This document shows positions 45,719-54,584 of a DNA stretch of 64,000 nt, piece by piece. The DNA comes from Falsiroseomonas oleicola (GTDB lineage Bacteria > Pseudomonadota > Alphaproteobacteria > Acetobacterales > Acetobacteraceae). The notes beneath the pieces were generated by a model, which was given only the letters and a program-made list of their open reading frames with translations, did no database searches and was not told the DNA's origin. The position numbers and the translations under genes are program-made. The stretch lies in contig NZ_JAERQM010000001.1 in NCBI RefSeq assembly GCF_019029495.1, forward strand, positions 1,116,001-1,180,000, read 5' to 3'. Within the stretch, counting starts at the first letter, position 1, and every line of letters begins with the position of its first letter.

Positions 45719-46507
45719 ATGTCGCGAACTCGCCAAATTCCCGCCCCCCTGCGCGCCGACATGCCGCAGGATGCAGTGGACCGCCCGCTGGCCGCCTTCG
45801 CCCGGGACTATGCGGATGGCGAACACACGCCGCGTCACATGCATGGGCGGGTGCAGTTGATCTACGCCACCCAGGGGGTGATGCGGATCACCACCGACGA
45901 GGCCGGCTTCCTGGTGCCGCCGCTGCATGCGCTGTGGATGCCCGCCGGCACCGCGCATCAGGTGGTGACGCAAGGCCAGGTCGCGATGCGGGCGCTGTTC
46001 CTGCGCGCCGACGCCGCCCGGGCCGGCCCCGCCGCGACCACCGTGCTCGCCGTGTCACCCCTGTTGCGGGAACTGATCCTGGCCGCCTGCGCGGAGCCGC
46101 TGGAATGGGACCCGCAGGGCCGGGGCGGGCATCTGGCCGCGCTGATCCTGGATGAGATCGCCCGCGCGCCCGCACTGCCCTTCCGGGTGCCGGAGCCGCA
46201 TGACCCGCGCCTCAAGCGCCTGGCCGCCGCCCTGCGCGCCGACCCGGCAAGCGGCCGCACGCTGGAGGACTGGGCGCTGCTGGCCGGCGCCAGCCCGCGC
46301 ACGCTGGAGCGCCGCTTCCAGGCGGAAACCGGCCTGTCCTTCGCCCGCTGGCGCCAGACCTTGCGCCTGACCGAGGCCGCCGCCCGGCTGGCCGGTGGCG
46401 AGCCCCCGGCCCGCGCCGCCGCCGCCGTCGGCTATGCCAGCGCGCCGGCCTTCGGTGCCGCCTTCCGGGCCGCCTTCGGGGTCACGCCCGGCGCGGCGCG
46501 CCGTTGA
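45719..46507 (+). CDS. AraC-family transcriptional regulator
   Basis: A 262-residue regulator with an N-terminal cupin ligand domain (HTPRHMHGRVQLIYATQGVMRI and LHALWMPAGTAHQV). The C-terminal AraC HTH pair is indicated by LEDWALLAGASPRTLERRFQAETGLSFARWRQTLRL (in parts) and GYASAPAFGAAFRAAFGVTPG. It diverges from the MFS gene with 63 nt between the starts, the common layout of a regulator and its exporter. Its last codons and stop lie in the first unit of a 25-bp tandem duplication. Its 3' end overlaps the folC 3' end by 26 nt. Confidence 0.9.
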   Translation: MSRTRQIPAPLRADMPQDAVDRPLAAFARDYADGEHTPRHMHGRVQLIYATQGVMRITTDEAGFLVPPLHALWMPAGTAHQVVTQGQVAMRALFLRADAARAGPAATTVLAVSPLLRELILAACAEPLEWDPQGRGGHLAALILDEIARAPALPFRVPEPHDPRLKRLAAALRADPASGRTLEDWALLAGASPRTLERRFQAETGLSFARWRQTLRLTEAAARLAGGEPPARAAAAVGYASAPAFGAAFRAAFGVTPGAARR

Positions 46508-47816
46508 GAATAGGACGCGGCGCGCCGTTGAGATTTTCGAGTTTCAGCACTTCCCCGGCCAGGTAAAGGCTGCCGCAGATCAGCACCCGGGCCGGGCCAC
46601 CCTCGCGCGGCAGGGCGGCCAGGGCCTGTTCCACCGTGCCGCCCGGATGGGCGGTGCCGCCACTGGCGGCGACCACGCCCTCCACGCTCATCGCCAGGTG
46701 CTGCCCCGGCTCCGCCACCGCCCAGAGGCTGCTGGCCGCGGGAATGATGGGCGCGAGGAATTCCGGCACCTGCTTGCCGGCCTTCATGCCGACCAGCACA
46801 TGCAGCGGCCGGTCGCCAAAGCTCTCCCGGATATGCTGGCCGAGCACCACGCCGGCGCCGGCATTATGGCCGCCATCCAGCCACAGCTCCCAATCCGGCG
46901 GCAGCAGCGCCGCCAGCCCGGTCAGGCGCTGCATCCGCGCCGGCCAGTTCGCGGTCGCCACACCGTCCCGGATCGCCGCCTCGGTCAGCCAAGGCGGGTT
47001 CCAGCCGCGCAGCGCGGCGATGGCAATGCCGGCATTGTCCGCCTGGTGCGGGCCGATCAGGCCGGGGCGCGGCAGGTCGAGGGTGCCGGCCCCGTCGCGG
47101 AAGGTCAGCGTGCCGTCGGCATGGCGCGTCATGTCCCAGGCCTGGCCCCGGGCCGCCAGGGGCGCGCCCTGGGCGCTGGCCTCGGCCTCGATCACCGCCA
47201 GCGCCGCCGCCGGCTGGGCGCCGGTGGCGCAGGGCACGCCGGGCTTGATGATGCCAGCCTTCTCCCAGGCAATGCGGGAAATGTCCTCGCCGAAGAAGTC
47301 CATGTGGTCGAGGGAGATGCTGGCGATCGCGGTCGCCGCTGGGCGGTCCACCACATTGGTCGCGTCGAACCGCCCCCCCAGCCCGACCTCCAGCACCAGC
47401 AGGTCGGCCGGGACGCTGGCGAACAGGTGCAGGGCGACGGCCGTCGTCACCTCGAACACCGTGATCGGCAGCCCGGCATTCGCCTGTTCCACATGCTCCA
47501 GCGCCGCGATCAGCGCCGCTTCCGTCACCAGCTCACCGGCCAGCCGGATGCGTTCATGGAAGGAAACGAGGTGCGGACTCGTAAAGACATGCACGCGCAG
47601 CCCGGCGGCTTCCGCGATGGCGCGCAGAAAGGCGCAGGTGCTGCCCTTGCCATTGGTGCCGGCGACATGGACCACCGGCGGCAGTCGCCGTTCGGGATGA
47701 TCCAGCGCCGCCAGGCAGCGCTGCAGCCGCTCCAGGCTGAGGTCGATCAGCTTCGGATGCAGGCCATGCAGCCGGTCGATAATCTCCTCGCTGCGCGAGG
47801 ATGGCAGGGTGCTCAC
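46482..47816 (-). CDS. folC: Bifunctional folylpolyglutamate/dihydrofolate synthase
   Basis: A 444-residue ligase adding glutamate to folates and making dihydrofolate. The ATP-binding loop is VAGTNGKGSTCAFL, followed by TSPHLVSFHERIRL, the metal/ATP region LEVGLGGRFDATNVVDRP, the SLDHMDFFGEDISRIAWEKAGII stretch and WLDGGHNAGAG. The GTG start at 47816 overlaps the accD stop, a standard accD-folC arrangement. The C-terminus ends LNGAPRPILNGAPRRA, a repeated peptide created by the 25-bp tandem duplication at 46492-46533, so the original protein was probably eight residues shorter. Confidence 0.95.
   Translation of the reverse strand: MSTLPSSRSEEIIDRLHGLHPKLIDLSLERLQRCLAALDHPERRLPPVVHVAGTNGKGSTCAFLRAIAEAAGLRVHVFTSPHLVSFHERIRLAGELVTEAALIAALEHVEQANAGLPITVFEVTTAVALHLFASVPADLLVLEVGLGGRFDATNVVDRPAATAIASISLDHMDFFGEDISRIAWEKAGIIKPGVPCATGAQPAAALAVIEAEASAQGAPLAARGQAWDMTRHADGTLTFRDGAGTLDLPRPGLIGPHQADNAGIAIAALRGWNPPWLTEAAIRDGVATANWPARMQRLTGLAALLPPDWELWLDGGHNAGAGVVLGQHIRESFGDRPLHVLVGMKAGKQVPEFLAPIIPAASSLWAVAEPGQHLAMSVEGVVAASGGTAHPGGTVEQALAALPREGGPARVLICGSLYLAGEVLKLENLNGAPRPILNGAPRRA
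46492..46533. repeat. Tandem 25-bp duplication spanning the araC stop and the folC tail
   Basis: GCGGCGCGCCGTTGAGA occurs at 46492-46508 and again at 46517-46533, a period of 25 bp. The first copy holds the TGA stop of the AraC gene. On the other strand both copies are translated as the end of FolC, giving a duplicated LNGAPR peptide. Each copy contains the palindrome GGCGCGCC. Confidence 0.85.
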
Positions 47817-48751
47817 GCCGGCTTCACGGCCTCGGCCACCACCTCGGCGGGCTCCGGCGGCGCCAAGGCCGGCAGGGCCTCGGGCGGGGCCTCCGCCGGC
47901 AGTGTCGGCTCGCGCAGCAGGGAAATCACCTGCGCCAGGGTGGCGCGCATGTCATGCCGCTTCACCACCATGTCCAGGATGCCGTGCTCCAACAGGTATT
48001 CGGCCCGCTGGAAGCCCTCCGGCAGCTTCTCCCGCACCGTCTGCTCGATGACGCGGGCGCCGGCGAAGCCGATCAGCGCATTAGGCTCGGCGATCTGGAT
48101 ATCGCCCAGCATGGCGAAGCTGGCGGTCACGCCGCCCGTGGTCGGGTCGCAGAGCACGACGATGAAGGGCAGCCCGGCCTCCTTCACCATGCGCGTCGCG
48201 ATCACCGTGCGCGGCATCTGCATCAGGCTGATCGCGCCTTCCTGCATGCGCGCGCCGCCGGAGGCGGTGAAGACGATCAGCGGCGCATCCTGCAGCACGG
48301 CAAGCTTGGCGGCCGTCACCAGCGCCTCCCCCACCCCGGCGCCCATGGACCCGGCCATGAAGCCGAATTCAAACACGCCGAGCACCGCCTTGCGGCCCAG
48401 GATCTGGCCCTGCGCCACCAGCACCGCATCATCCATGCCGGATTTCTGCTGCGCTTCCTTCAGACGGTCGGCATATTTGCGCTGGTCGCGGAAACGCAGC
48501 GGGTCTGCCGGCGCCTTCGGCAGCTCGATGCGCGACCATCCCTCATCCAGCGTCGCCTTCACCCGCGCCGCGGCGGACAGCCGCATGTGATGCCCGCAAT
48601 GGGTGCAGACATGCAGGTTCCGCTCCAGGTCGCGGTGGAAGATCATCTGCTCGCAAGCCGGGCATTTGTGCCAGAGATTGTCCGGCACCTCCCGCGGCTG
48701 CCCGAACAGAGCCTTCACCTTCGGCAGCGCCCAGTCGGAAATCCAGTTCAT
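47813..48751 (-). CDS. accD: Acetyl-CoA carboxylase carboxyltransferase beta subunit
   Basis: A 312-residue subunit that with AccA transfers carboxyl from biotin to acetyl-CoA, the first step of fatty-acid synthesis. A zinc finger is present near the N-terminus (CPAC and CTHC). The carboxyltransferase core has GFMAGSMGAGVGEALVTAAKLA, FTASGGARMQEGAISLMQM, DPTTGGVTASFAMLGD and GFAGARVIEQTVREKLPEGFQRAEYL (in parts). The C-terminal tail is proline- and alanine-rich. Translationally coupled to folC. Confidence 0.97.
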   Translation of the reverse strand: MNWISDWALPKVKALFGQPREVPDNLWHKCPACEQMIFHRDLERNLHVCTHCGHHMRLSAAARVKATLDEGWSRIELPKAPADPLRFRDQRKYADRLKEAQQKSGMDDAVLVAQGQILGRKAVLGVFEFGFMAGSMGAGVGEALVTAAKLAVLQDAPLIVFTASGGARMQEGAISLMQMPRTVIATRMVKEAGLPFIVVLCDPTTGGVTASFAMLGDIQIAEPNALIGFAGARVIEQTVREKLPEGFQRAEYLLEHGILDMVVKRHDMRATLAQVISLLREPTLPAEAPPEALPALAPPEPAEVVAEAVKPA

Positions 48752-49002
48752 GCGTCCATGCCCTCAAGCGCCGGTCGCGCGCCGGAACGCGCCGCGCGGA
48801 CAGCCTGCGGCCGCCCATGCGGGGCGGGAGGTAGGGGCAATACCCGGCCCGGCGCAAGAGGGCGCACCACCCGGATGCCATCCGCACCGCGCCCCTGGAC
48901 ATCGCGCGCATCAACCACAACGATAGACAGGATGAATGATCCTCCGCGAACCACCCCTGGTAAAGGCAATCGCCAAGGACAAACCAGGGAGGTCCGCACC
49001 CC

Positions 49003-49908
49003 ATGAACCTGCGCGACCTGCGCTACGCGCTGGCCGTGGCGGAACACCGCCACTTCGGCCGCGCCGCCGAACTCTGCCACATCAGCCAGCCCACCCTGTC
49101 GACCCAACTCCGCAAGCTGGAGGAGGAACTCGGCGTCGTCCTGTTCGAACGCACCAACAAATCCGTCGTCCCCACCGCCGCCGGCGAAGCCCTGCTGGCC
49201 CATGCCCGCACCGCCATCGACGCCGCCGACGCCATGCTGGCCCTAGCCCAGGCCTCCCGCGACCCGCTGCGCGGCCGGCTGCGCCTCGGCGTCATCCCGA
49301 CGCTCGCCCCCTACCTGCTGCCCCTGGTCTTCGGCCCGCTGCGCGACGCCCTGCCCGACCTGGTCATCGAACCCTGGGAAGACATGACCCACGCTTTGCT
49401 CGAACGGCTCCGCAGCCACGACCTCGACGCCGCCCTGCTCGCCACCGACAGCGAAACCCCGGACCTGGAATCGCAGGACCTGTTCACCGAACCCTTCCTC
49501 GCCGCCCTGCCCCCCGACCACAAACTCACCCAGCAGGACCGCATCCACGAAGAAGACCTGGCCCCCGACATCCTGGTGCTGGCCGACGGCCACTGCCTGC
49601 GCGACCAGGCGCTGGCCGCCTGCGGCCAGGCCGGCCCCCACGCCGGCGCACTCCGCGCCGCCTCCCTCTCCACCCTCATGAACATGGTCGCCGCCGGCTA
49701 CGGCACCACCCTCATCCCCGGCCTCGCCGCCGGCACCGCCCGCGACACCGGCATCACCCTCCGCCCCCTGCACGGCAACACCGGCCGCCAAATCCGCCTC
49801 GTCGCCCGCACCACCTTCCCCCGCCGCGCCGCCATCCACGCCATCGCCACCCTCATCCGCAGCCGCCTCGCCCCCTTCGCCACAGGCGCAGCCGAAGGCG
49901 TGGTCTGA
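49003..49908 (+). CDS. oxyR: Hydrogen-peroxide-sensing regulator OxyR
   Basis: A 301-residue LysR-type activator. The HTH is MNLRDLRYALAVAEHRHFGRAAELCHISQPTLSTQLRKLEEELG (in parts). The redox region GHCLRDQALAAC places Cys198 and Cys207 at the same spacing as the peroxide-sensing pair Cys199/Cys208 of E. coli OxyR. The conserved ATSLETL-like segment (RAASLSTLMNMVAAGYGTTLIP) follows. Oxidation to a disulfide switches on antioxidant genes. No catalase or peroxidase gene is adjacent. The coding strand is unusually C-rich compared with neighbours. Confidence 0.95.
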   Translation: MNLRDLRYALAVAEHRHFGRAAELCHISQPTLSTQLRKLEEELGVVLFERTNKSVVPTAAGEALLAHARTAIDAADAMLALAQASRDPLRGRLRLGVIPTLAPYLLPLVFGPLRDALPDLVIEPWEDMTHALLERLRSHDLDAALLATDSETPDLESQDLFTEPFLAALPPDHKLTQQDRIHEEDLAPDILVLADGHCLRDQALAACGQAGPHAGALRAASLSTLMNMVAAGYGTTLIPGLAAGTARDTGITLRPLHGNTGRQIRLVARTTFPRRAAIHAIATLIRSRLAPFATGAAEGVV

Positions 49909-49944
49909 GGGGAATGGCCCCGGAGAGGGTGGCGCTGGTTGTTC

Positions 49945-50153
49945 GCGGGGAGGACGCTGTCCTCCCCGCACCTCACCTGCCAAGGGGCAGTGGCCCCTTG
50001 GAACCCTTTGATTCATGAAGGGAAATGGAGAGGGGCCAGAGGGACCGTCGAACATGCGGTACCGCGGGCCCCTCTCCATTTCCCTTCAAGGTCCTGAGGT
50101 CCAGGAGGCCACTGCCTCCTGGCAGGGGGTGCAGGGGGACAGCGTCCCCCTGC
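49945..50153. repeat. Nested palindromic element (five hairpins) between oxyR and the hydantoinase gene
   Basis: The gap 49909-50276 has no gene but is almost entirely self-complementary. (A) 49945-49969 has 11-bp arms GCGGGGAGGAC and a GCT loop. (B) 49980-50001 has 9-bp arms CCAAGGGGC and an AGTG loop. (C) 22-bp perfect arms at 50016-50037 and 50067-50088 surround a 29-nt interior containing the palindrome GCGGTACCGC. (D) 50101-50122 has 9-bp arms CCAGGAGGC and a CACT loop. (E) 50131-50153 has 10-bp arms GCAGGGGGAC and an AGC loop. A resembles E, and B is close to the reverse complement of D, so the whole is a large symmetrical element. It looks like a REP/MITE-type palindromic unit rather than a simple terminator. 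Confidence 0.85.
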
Positions 50154-50276
50154 AATCACCAGCACCACCTCCCACGCCATTCCCTCGGAACCATCGCCAT
50201 CCCGGCCGCGACCTCTGGTGGACAAGGGCGGGGTGGATGCGCACGGTGATGGTTTGGCGATGAGAGGGTTTCGGTG

Positions 50277-51767
50277 ATGGTGGAGCGGGCGTTTGACCTG
50301 GTGGTGCGGGGTGGTTTGGTGGCCACGGCGGCGGAGGTGTTTGAGGGGGATATTGGGATTCTGGGTGGGCGGATCGTGGCTTTGGGCCGCGGTTTGTCGG
50401 CGGGGCGGGAGGAGGTGTCCGCGCGGGGCATGATTGTCACGCCGGGTGGCCTGGATCCGCATTGCCACCTGGAGGAGTTGGGCCAGGACGGGTCGGTGCA
50501 TGAGGAGAGTTTCGCCAGTGGCTCGGCGGCGGCGCTGGCGGGCGGGACGACCTCGTTCATCTGTTTTTTGCCGCAGTGGAAGGGGCATTCGCTGGCGGCC
50601 AGTGCGCCGGGCTATGAGGCCAGGGCGGCGCGGTCGCGCTGTGATTATTCCTTTCACCAGATCATCACCGATCCGACGCCGGAGGTGCTTGAGCGGGAGA
50701 TTCCGGCGCTGATCGCGCGGGGTGTGCGCAGTTTGAAGGTGTTCCTCACCTATGATCCGCTGCGGCTGGATGATGCGCAGTTGATCCAGGTGCTGGCGGT
50801 GGCGCGGCGGCACCAGGCTTTCGTCACCATCCATGCGGAGAATTACGAGGCCATTGGCTGGCGCATCGATGCGCTGCTGAAGGCCGGACTGACCGATCCC
50901 TTGCAGCATGCCTGGTCGCGTCCGCCGGTGGTGGAGCGGGAGGCGACGCATCGCGCGATCGCGCTGGCGGAGCTGGTGGACCAGCCGGTGCAGATTTTCC
51001 ACGTGAGCTGTGAGGAGGCGGCGGAGGAGATTGCCCGGGCGAGGGCGCGTGGCGTGAAGGTCTGGGGTGAAACCTGCCCGCAGTATCTGACCCTGTCGCA
51101 TGACGACCTGCAGGGGCCGGATTTCGCGGGCGCCAAGGCGGTGTGCTCGCCGGCCTTGCGGGAGAAAGGGGAGAACGAAAAGGTCTGGCGCCGCATCCTG
51201 GATGGCACGCTGGATGTGGTGTCCTCCGACCATTGCGGCTTTTCCTTCGCGACGGCGAAGCGTGCGCCGGGCAGTGGCGGCTATGGCATGGGCAGCGCCA
51301 ATCTGCGCGCGGATGGCACGCCGGCCTTCAACGCGATTCCGAATGGCGTGCCGGGCATCGAGACGCGGTTGCCGGTGCTTTTCTCGGAAGGCGTATCGAA
51401 GGGCCGCATCGACCTGCCGCACTTCGTCCGGCTGAGTTCGGCCAATGCGGCGCGGCTGTTCGGCCTGGCGGGGCGCAAGGGCAGCCTGATGCCGGGCGCC
51501 GATGCCGATATCGTGATCTGGGATCCGGATGCCGAGCGAACCATCCGCAATGCCGACCTGCACCACGCCATCGACTACACGCCGTGGGAGGGTTTCGCCG
51601 TTAAGGGCTTTCCGCATGTCACCATCGCGGGTGGCAAAGTGGCGGTGCGCGGCGGGGAAGTGCTGGCGCAGCCGGGCGACGGGCGCTTCCTGGCGCGCGG
51701 CGCCTACGACACGGCGAAGCCTAGCGGCCGGGTGCCGGATGGCTTCGACGCGGCCTCCGCCGGGTAG
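50277..51767 (+). CDS. Dihydropyrimidinase/hydantoinase-family amidohydrolase
   Basis: A 496-residue cyclic-amidase of the hydantoinase/dihydropyrimidinase group. Metal-site motifs are GGLDPHCHLEE (HxH), the carboxylated lysine in SLKVFLTYD, ENYE after the HAEN histidine, the HVSCEEAAEEI histidine, and the SSDHCGFSF aspartate. Such enzymes open hydantoin, dihydropyrimidine or allantoin-like rings. ATG at 50277 is chosen over the GTG at 50274; GAGAGGG lies about eight bases upstream. The first 500 nt of the coding strand are unusually G/T-rich compared with the neighbours. Substrate unknown; no carbamoylase gene is adjacent. Confidence 0.9.
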   Translation: MVERAFDLVVRGGLVATAAEVFEGDIGILGGRIVALGRGLSAGREEVSARGMIVTPGGLDPHCHLEELGQDGSVHEESFASGSAAALAGGTTSFICFLPQWKGHSLAASAPGYEARAARSRCDYSFHQIITDPTPEVLEREIPALIARGVRSLKVFLTYDPLRLDDAQLIQVLAVARRHQAFVTIHAENYEAIGWRIDALLKAGLTDPLQHAWSRPPVVEREATHRAIALAELVDQPVQIFHVSCEEAAEEIARARARGVKVWGETCPQYLTLSHDDLQGPDFAGAKAVCSPALREKGENEKVWRRILDGTLDVVSSDHCGFSFATAKRAPGSGGYGMGSANLRADGTPAFNAIPNGVPGIETRLPVLFSEGVSKGRIDLPHFVRLSSANAARLFGLAGRKGSLMPGADADIVIWDPDAERTIRNADLHHAIDYTPWEGFAVKGFPHVTIAGGKVAVRGGEVLAQPGDGRFLARGAYDTAKPSGRVPDGFDAASAG

Positions 51768-51880
51768 TCCGACTTCGCGCCGCAGCATAACGCGGCGTTA
51801 CCTTCACGGTTTCACAACCACTCCCCGTCATCCTCCGGGCGCCGACCGACAAGCGGTCGACGTTCAGGGGCGACACAATC

Positions 51881-52717
51881 GTGGCGATCGAACTGAATTT
51901 GCGGGACGACCCCGCGCCGTTCCTGATGGAACGGCCCCAAGCGGCGCTCCGGCGGCGCGCAGCGGCGCCGTTGGCGGGCTTCGCGCTGGGCGCGGCGGCG
52001 GCGGCCGCGGCGCTGTTGTTGTTCTGGCCGGGCACGCCGATTTCCGCTGGCGCCACCACCCCCGCCATCGTCCTGGCGGTGGAGGATCGGGCGGCGGCGC
52101 TGGACACGCTGTTGCGCCAGGCCTCCGCCCGCATGGCGAATGAGATCGCAAGGGCCGAAAGCGCGGCGCAATTGGCCGAGGCCAGCGCGCAGCGCGTGGC
52201 GACCCTGGCCGAACGCGGCCCGATGGCCGATCGCTTCATGATGGCGGCGCTGCTGCTGCAATCCAGCGTCGCGACGCCGCGCCCCTGGCTCCGCGAATAC
52301 CAGGCGATGGTCGCACTCGCCCCGCCGGGCGCCCTGCCGCGTCCCCTGGCGGAAGTGCTGGCGAGCCATGCGGCGCGCGGCCTGCCGGCCGAGGCGGAGC
52401 TGCGTGAACGCTTCAACGCCTTGGCGCCGCAGCTTCTGGCGCGCGCCCCCAGCGAGACGACGCTGCTGAACCAGGCCACCGGCACGCTGCGCGGCTGGCT
52501 TTCCGGCATCGCGGATCATCTGCGGCGCGGCAACCTGGCCGGCGCCGTGGCCGATGCCGGCGCGCTGGACCCCGCCTTGCAACCCCTGGTCGCCGGCTGG
52601 CTGGCGCAGGCGCGTGCCCGCATGGCGGTGGAACAGGCCGTGCAGGAAACGCTTCTGCGCGCGCTGAACCCCCCCTCGACGCAGCCCACGCTCGCCGCCG
52701 CCACCCGCCGGCCCTGA
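51881..52717 (+). CDS. Mitofilin/HemX-like (COG4223-type) inner-membrane protein
   Basis: A 278-residue protein with a cytoplasmic N-terminus, one transmembrane helix (about residues 31-50, ending LLLFWPG) and a long alanine-rich helical periplasmic part. The C-terminal segment (LRRGNLAGAVADAGALDPALQPLVAGWLAQARARMAVEQAV, in parts) resembles the C-terminal domain of alphaproteobacterial mitofilin-like proteins. The protein at 57916-58539 shows the same pattern. Here it opens an unrecognised cluster rather than sitting beside heme genes. Family assignment rests on pattern recognition only. Confidence 0.65.
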   Translation: MAIELNLRDDPAPFLMERPQAALRRRAAAPLAGFALGAAAAAAALLLFWPGTPISAGATTPAIVLAVEDRAAALDTLLRQASARMANEIARAESAAQLAEASAQRVATLAERGPMADRFMMAALLLQSSVATPRPWLREYQAMVALAPPGALPRPLAEVLASHAARGLPAEAELRERFNALAPQLLARAPSETTLLNQATGTLRGWLSGIADHLRRGNLAGAVADAGALDPALQPLVAGWLAQARARMAVEQAVQETLLRALNPPSTQPTLAAATRRP

Positions 52718-52752
52718 TCCCCCTTTTCACTCCATCCCCCCGGGAGTCCAAC

Positions 52753-53808
52753 ATGGGCCACCTTCGCAGCCTTTTCCTCGGCCTTGCCATGGCCGTCGGC
52801 GCCGCGGCGCCGGCCCTGGCGCAGGGCGCCATGCGCGACCGCCTGGTTGTCATCAGCTCAACCTCTGCCGGCACCGTCGCCCGCATGATCGGCGCGAGTT
52901 TCGCCGAGCGCTACGAGGGTGCGCTGGAGCCGACGCGGCGCGGCCTGCCGACCACCGCGGCGCTGGAGCTGTTCTGCGCGGGGATCGGGCCGCAGACCCC
53001 GGATATCGCGATCACGGTGCGGCGCATGCCGCGCACCATGCTGGAAACCTGCCAGGGACATGGGGTGCGGGAGGTGGTGGAGATGCGGCTCGGCCTCAGC
53101 GCCGTGCTGCTGGCGGTGCGACGTGGCGAGCCGACGCCCAATCTGACCTCCCGCCAGGTGTGGGAGGCGCTGGCCGCCGAACGGATCGACGACGAGGAAT
53201 TCGTGCCGAACCGCCGCGCGATGTGGTCCGACGTCGCGCCGAGCCTGCCGCGCACGGAGATCCATGTGCTGGCCCCCAATCTCGGCACCGGCACCAACGG
53301 CCTGTTCGAGGACATGGTGCTGGAGGGTGGCTGCCGTGACGTGAAGGCGATCCGCCTGCTGTTCGAGGCTGCCTATCGCCGCGGCAAATGCATCACGGCG
53401 CGGGACGATGGGCGGATCCAGCGGATGGGCGGGCTTGAAGTGCCGGCCGCGCTGCTCGCCGCCCCGCCCGGCACCATCGGCGTGATCTCCTTCGACCAGT
53501 TGCTCGCCAGCGGCGGCAACCTGGTGGCGCTGTCACTGGATGGCGTGCTGCCGACGCAGGCCTCGATCTACGCGCAGGACTATGTCGCGACGCGCACCGT
53601 CTACCTCTACGCCAAGCGGCAGCATACGCGGATGCAGGAAGGCGTCGGCGTGGTGCGCGGCATCCGCGAATTCCTGAACGAAGCCGCCAGCGAGGCGGCC
53701 TCCGGCCCGGGCGGCTACCTCTCCGTCACCGGCCTGGTGCCCCTTGGCCCCGGCGAGCGTGCCGCGCAGCGCCGTACCGCCGAGCGCCTGACCCTGATCT
53801 CCCGATGA
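52753..53808 (+). CDS. PstS-like periplasmic binding protein
   Basis: A 351-residue exported protein (signal peptide MGHLRSLFLGLAMAVGAAAPALA, cut before QGAM) with a periplasmic-binding fold of the PstS-like type. It opens with RLVVISSTSAGTVARMIGASFAERYEG and has the APNLGTGTNGLFEDMVLEGGCRDV stretch, then GTIGVISFDQLLASGGNLVALSLDGVLPT and the ending VTGLVPL. Related proteins bind phosphate or other oxyanions. No transporter permease or ATPase lies in the cluster, so it may act as a sensor or scaffold. Its stop overlaps the next start by 4 nt. Confidence 0.72.
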   Translation: MGHLRSLFLGLAMAVGAAAPALAQGAMRDRLVVISSTSAGTVARMIGASFAERYEGALEPTRRGLPTTAALELFCAGIGPQTPDIAITVRRMPRTMLETCQGHGVREVVEMRLGLSAVLLAVRRGEPTPNLTSRQVWEALAAERIDDEEFVPNRRAMWSDVAPSLPRTEIHVLAPNLGTGTNGLFEDMVLEGGCRDVKAIRLLFEAAYRRGKCITARDDGRIQRMGGLEVPAALLAAPPGTIGVISFDQLLASGGNLVALSLDGVLPTQASIYAQDYVATRTVYLYAKRQHTRMQEGVGVVRGIREFLNEAASEAASGPGGYLSVTGLVPLGPGERAAQRRTAERLTLISR

Positions 53809-54563
53809 CCCGAACGCAGGAGCGCCGCGCCATGCCCATCGCCCCCACCGCCCGCCGCGCCACTGCCTGGCTGCTCGCCGGTGCCCTCGCCACCCTGCCG
53901 CTCGTGGGCGATGTGGCGCTGGCGCAGCCCGCGGCTTCGGATGATCGCACCCGCGTCACCGTGCCGCTCCAGGACCTGCCGGACAGCGGCGGGATCGGCG
54001 AGCGGGCGGAGGAACTGCTGGGCAGCGTGCTGGACCTGTTCGGCTTCAGCGGCGGCACCACGCATTTCATGCGCCGCCACGGCGCGCTGAACCGCAGCCG
54101 GACGCAGGATGACGACTTCACCTGGCTGATGGACATCGCCGGCTACAAGCTGAAGGAGATCGAGAGCAGCATCGGCCTGATCCCGACCTTCGGCCTGACC
54201 TTCGGCCAGGCGCGGGAGCTGACGGAAGCCGATCGCGACTATGTCGAGCGCATGCTGGAACGGCATGCGGCGCGCAATCCGGGGCCGGTGGCGCTGGTGC
54301 AGCGGACCATCGTGCGCGGCATCCTGGATGCGACGGAGATCGGCGGCTTCACCGTGGACAAGGTGGATGTCGACCTGTTCCCGCTGCCGCGCGTGAAGTT
54401 CGTGCTGACGCCGACGGATGCGCCGCTGGGCATCGAGGCCAGCCGCATCCTGCGCGCCATCGACCGGCTGAATGCGCGGGTGCAGGGCATGGCGACGCAG
54501 CCTCAGGGCATGGACATGCCGACGCAGCCGCAGCCGCCCGCGCTGCGTCCGGCATCGCTGTAA
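53805..54563 (+). CDS. Exported protein of unknown function (cluster)
   Basis: A 252-residue protein with an N-terminal signal (ATAWLLAGALATLPLVGDVALAQ). The mature part has a short acidic lead, then HFMRRHGALNRSRTQDDDFTWLMDIAGYKLKEIESSIGLIPTFGLTFG (in parts), a helical region and a beta-like stretch (KVDVDLFPLPRVKFVLTPTDAPLG). The tail is methionine/glutamine/proline-rich (repeats of QPQ). No known family is recognised. Start at 53805 overlaps the PstS-like stop (ATGA); ATG at 53832 is an alternative that removes nine residues. Presumably periplasmic or outer-membrane-facing. Confidence 0.7.
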   Translation: MTRTQERRAMPIAPTARRATAWLLAGALATLPLVGDVALAQPAASDDRTRVTVPLQDLPDSGGIGERAEELLGSVLDLFGFSGGTTHFMRRHGALNRSRTQDDDFTWLMDIAGYKLKEIESSIGLIPTFGLTFGQARELTEADRDYVERMLERHAARNPGPVALVQRTIVRGILDATEIGGFTVDKVDVDLFPLPRVKFVLTPTDAPLGIEASRILRAIDRLNARVQGMATQPQGMDMPTQPQPPALRPASL

Positions 54564-54584
54564 CGCCGAGCGGAGACGACGGAC

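Noticed and set aside
48752-49002. OxyR binding site upstream of oxyR
   Set aside because: A GATAG and ATGATC are present but not in the ATAG-N7-CTAT-type spacing, so the evidence is too weak to list.
49945-50153. Simple rho-independent terminator pair between oxyR and the hydantoinase gene
   Set aside because: None of the hairpins is followed by a T-run and there are five nested ones, which fits a mobile palindromic unit better.
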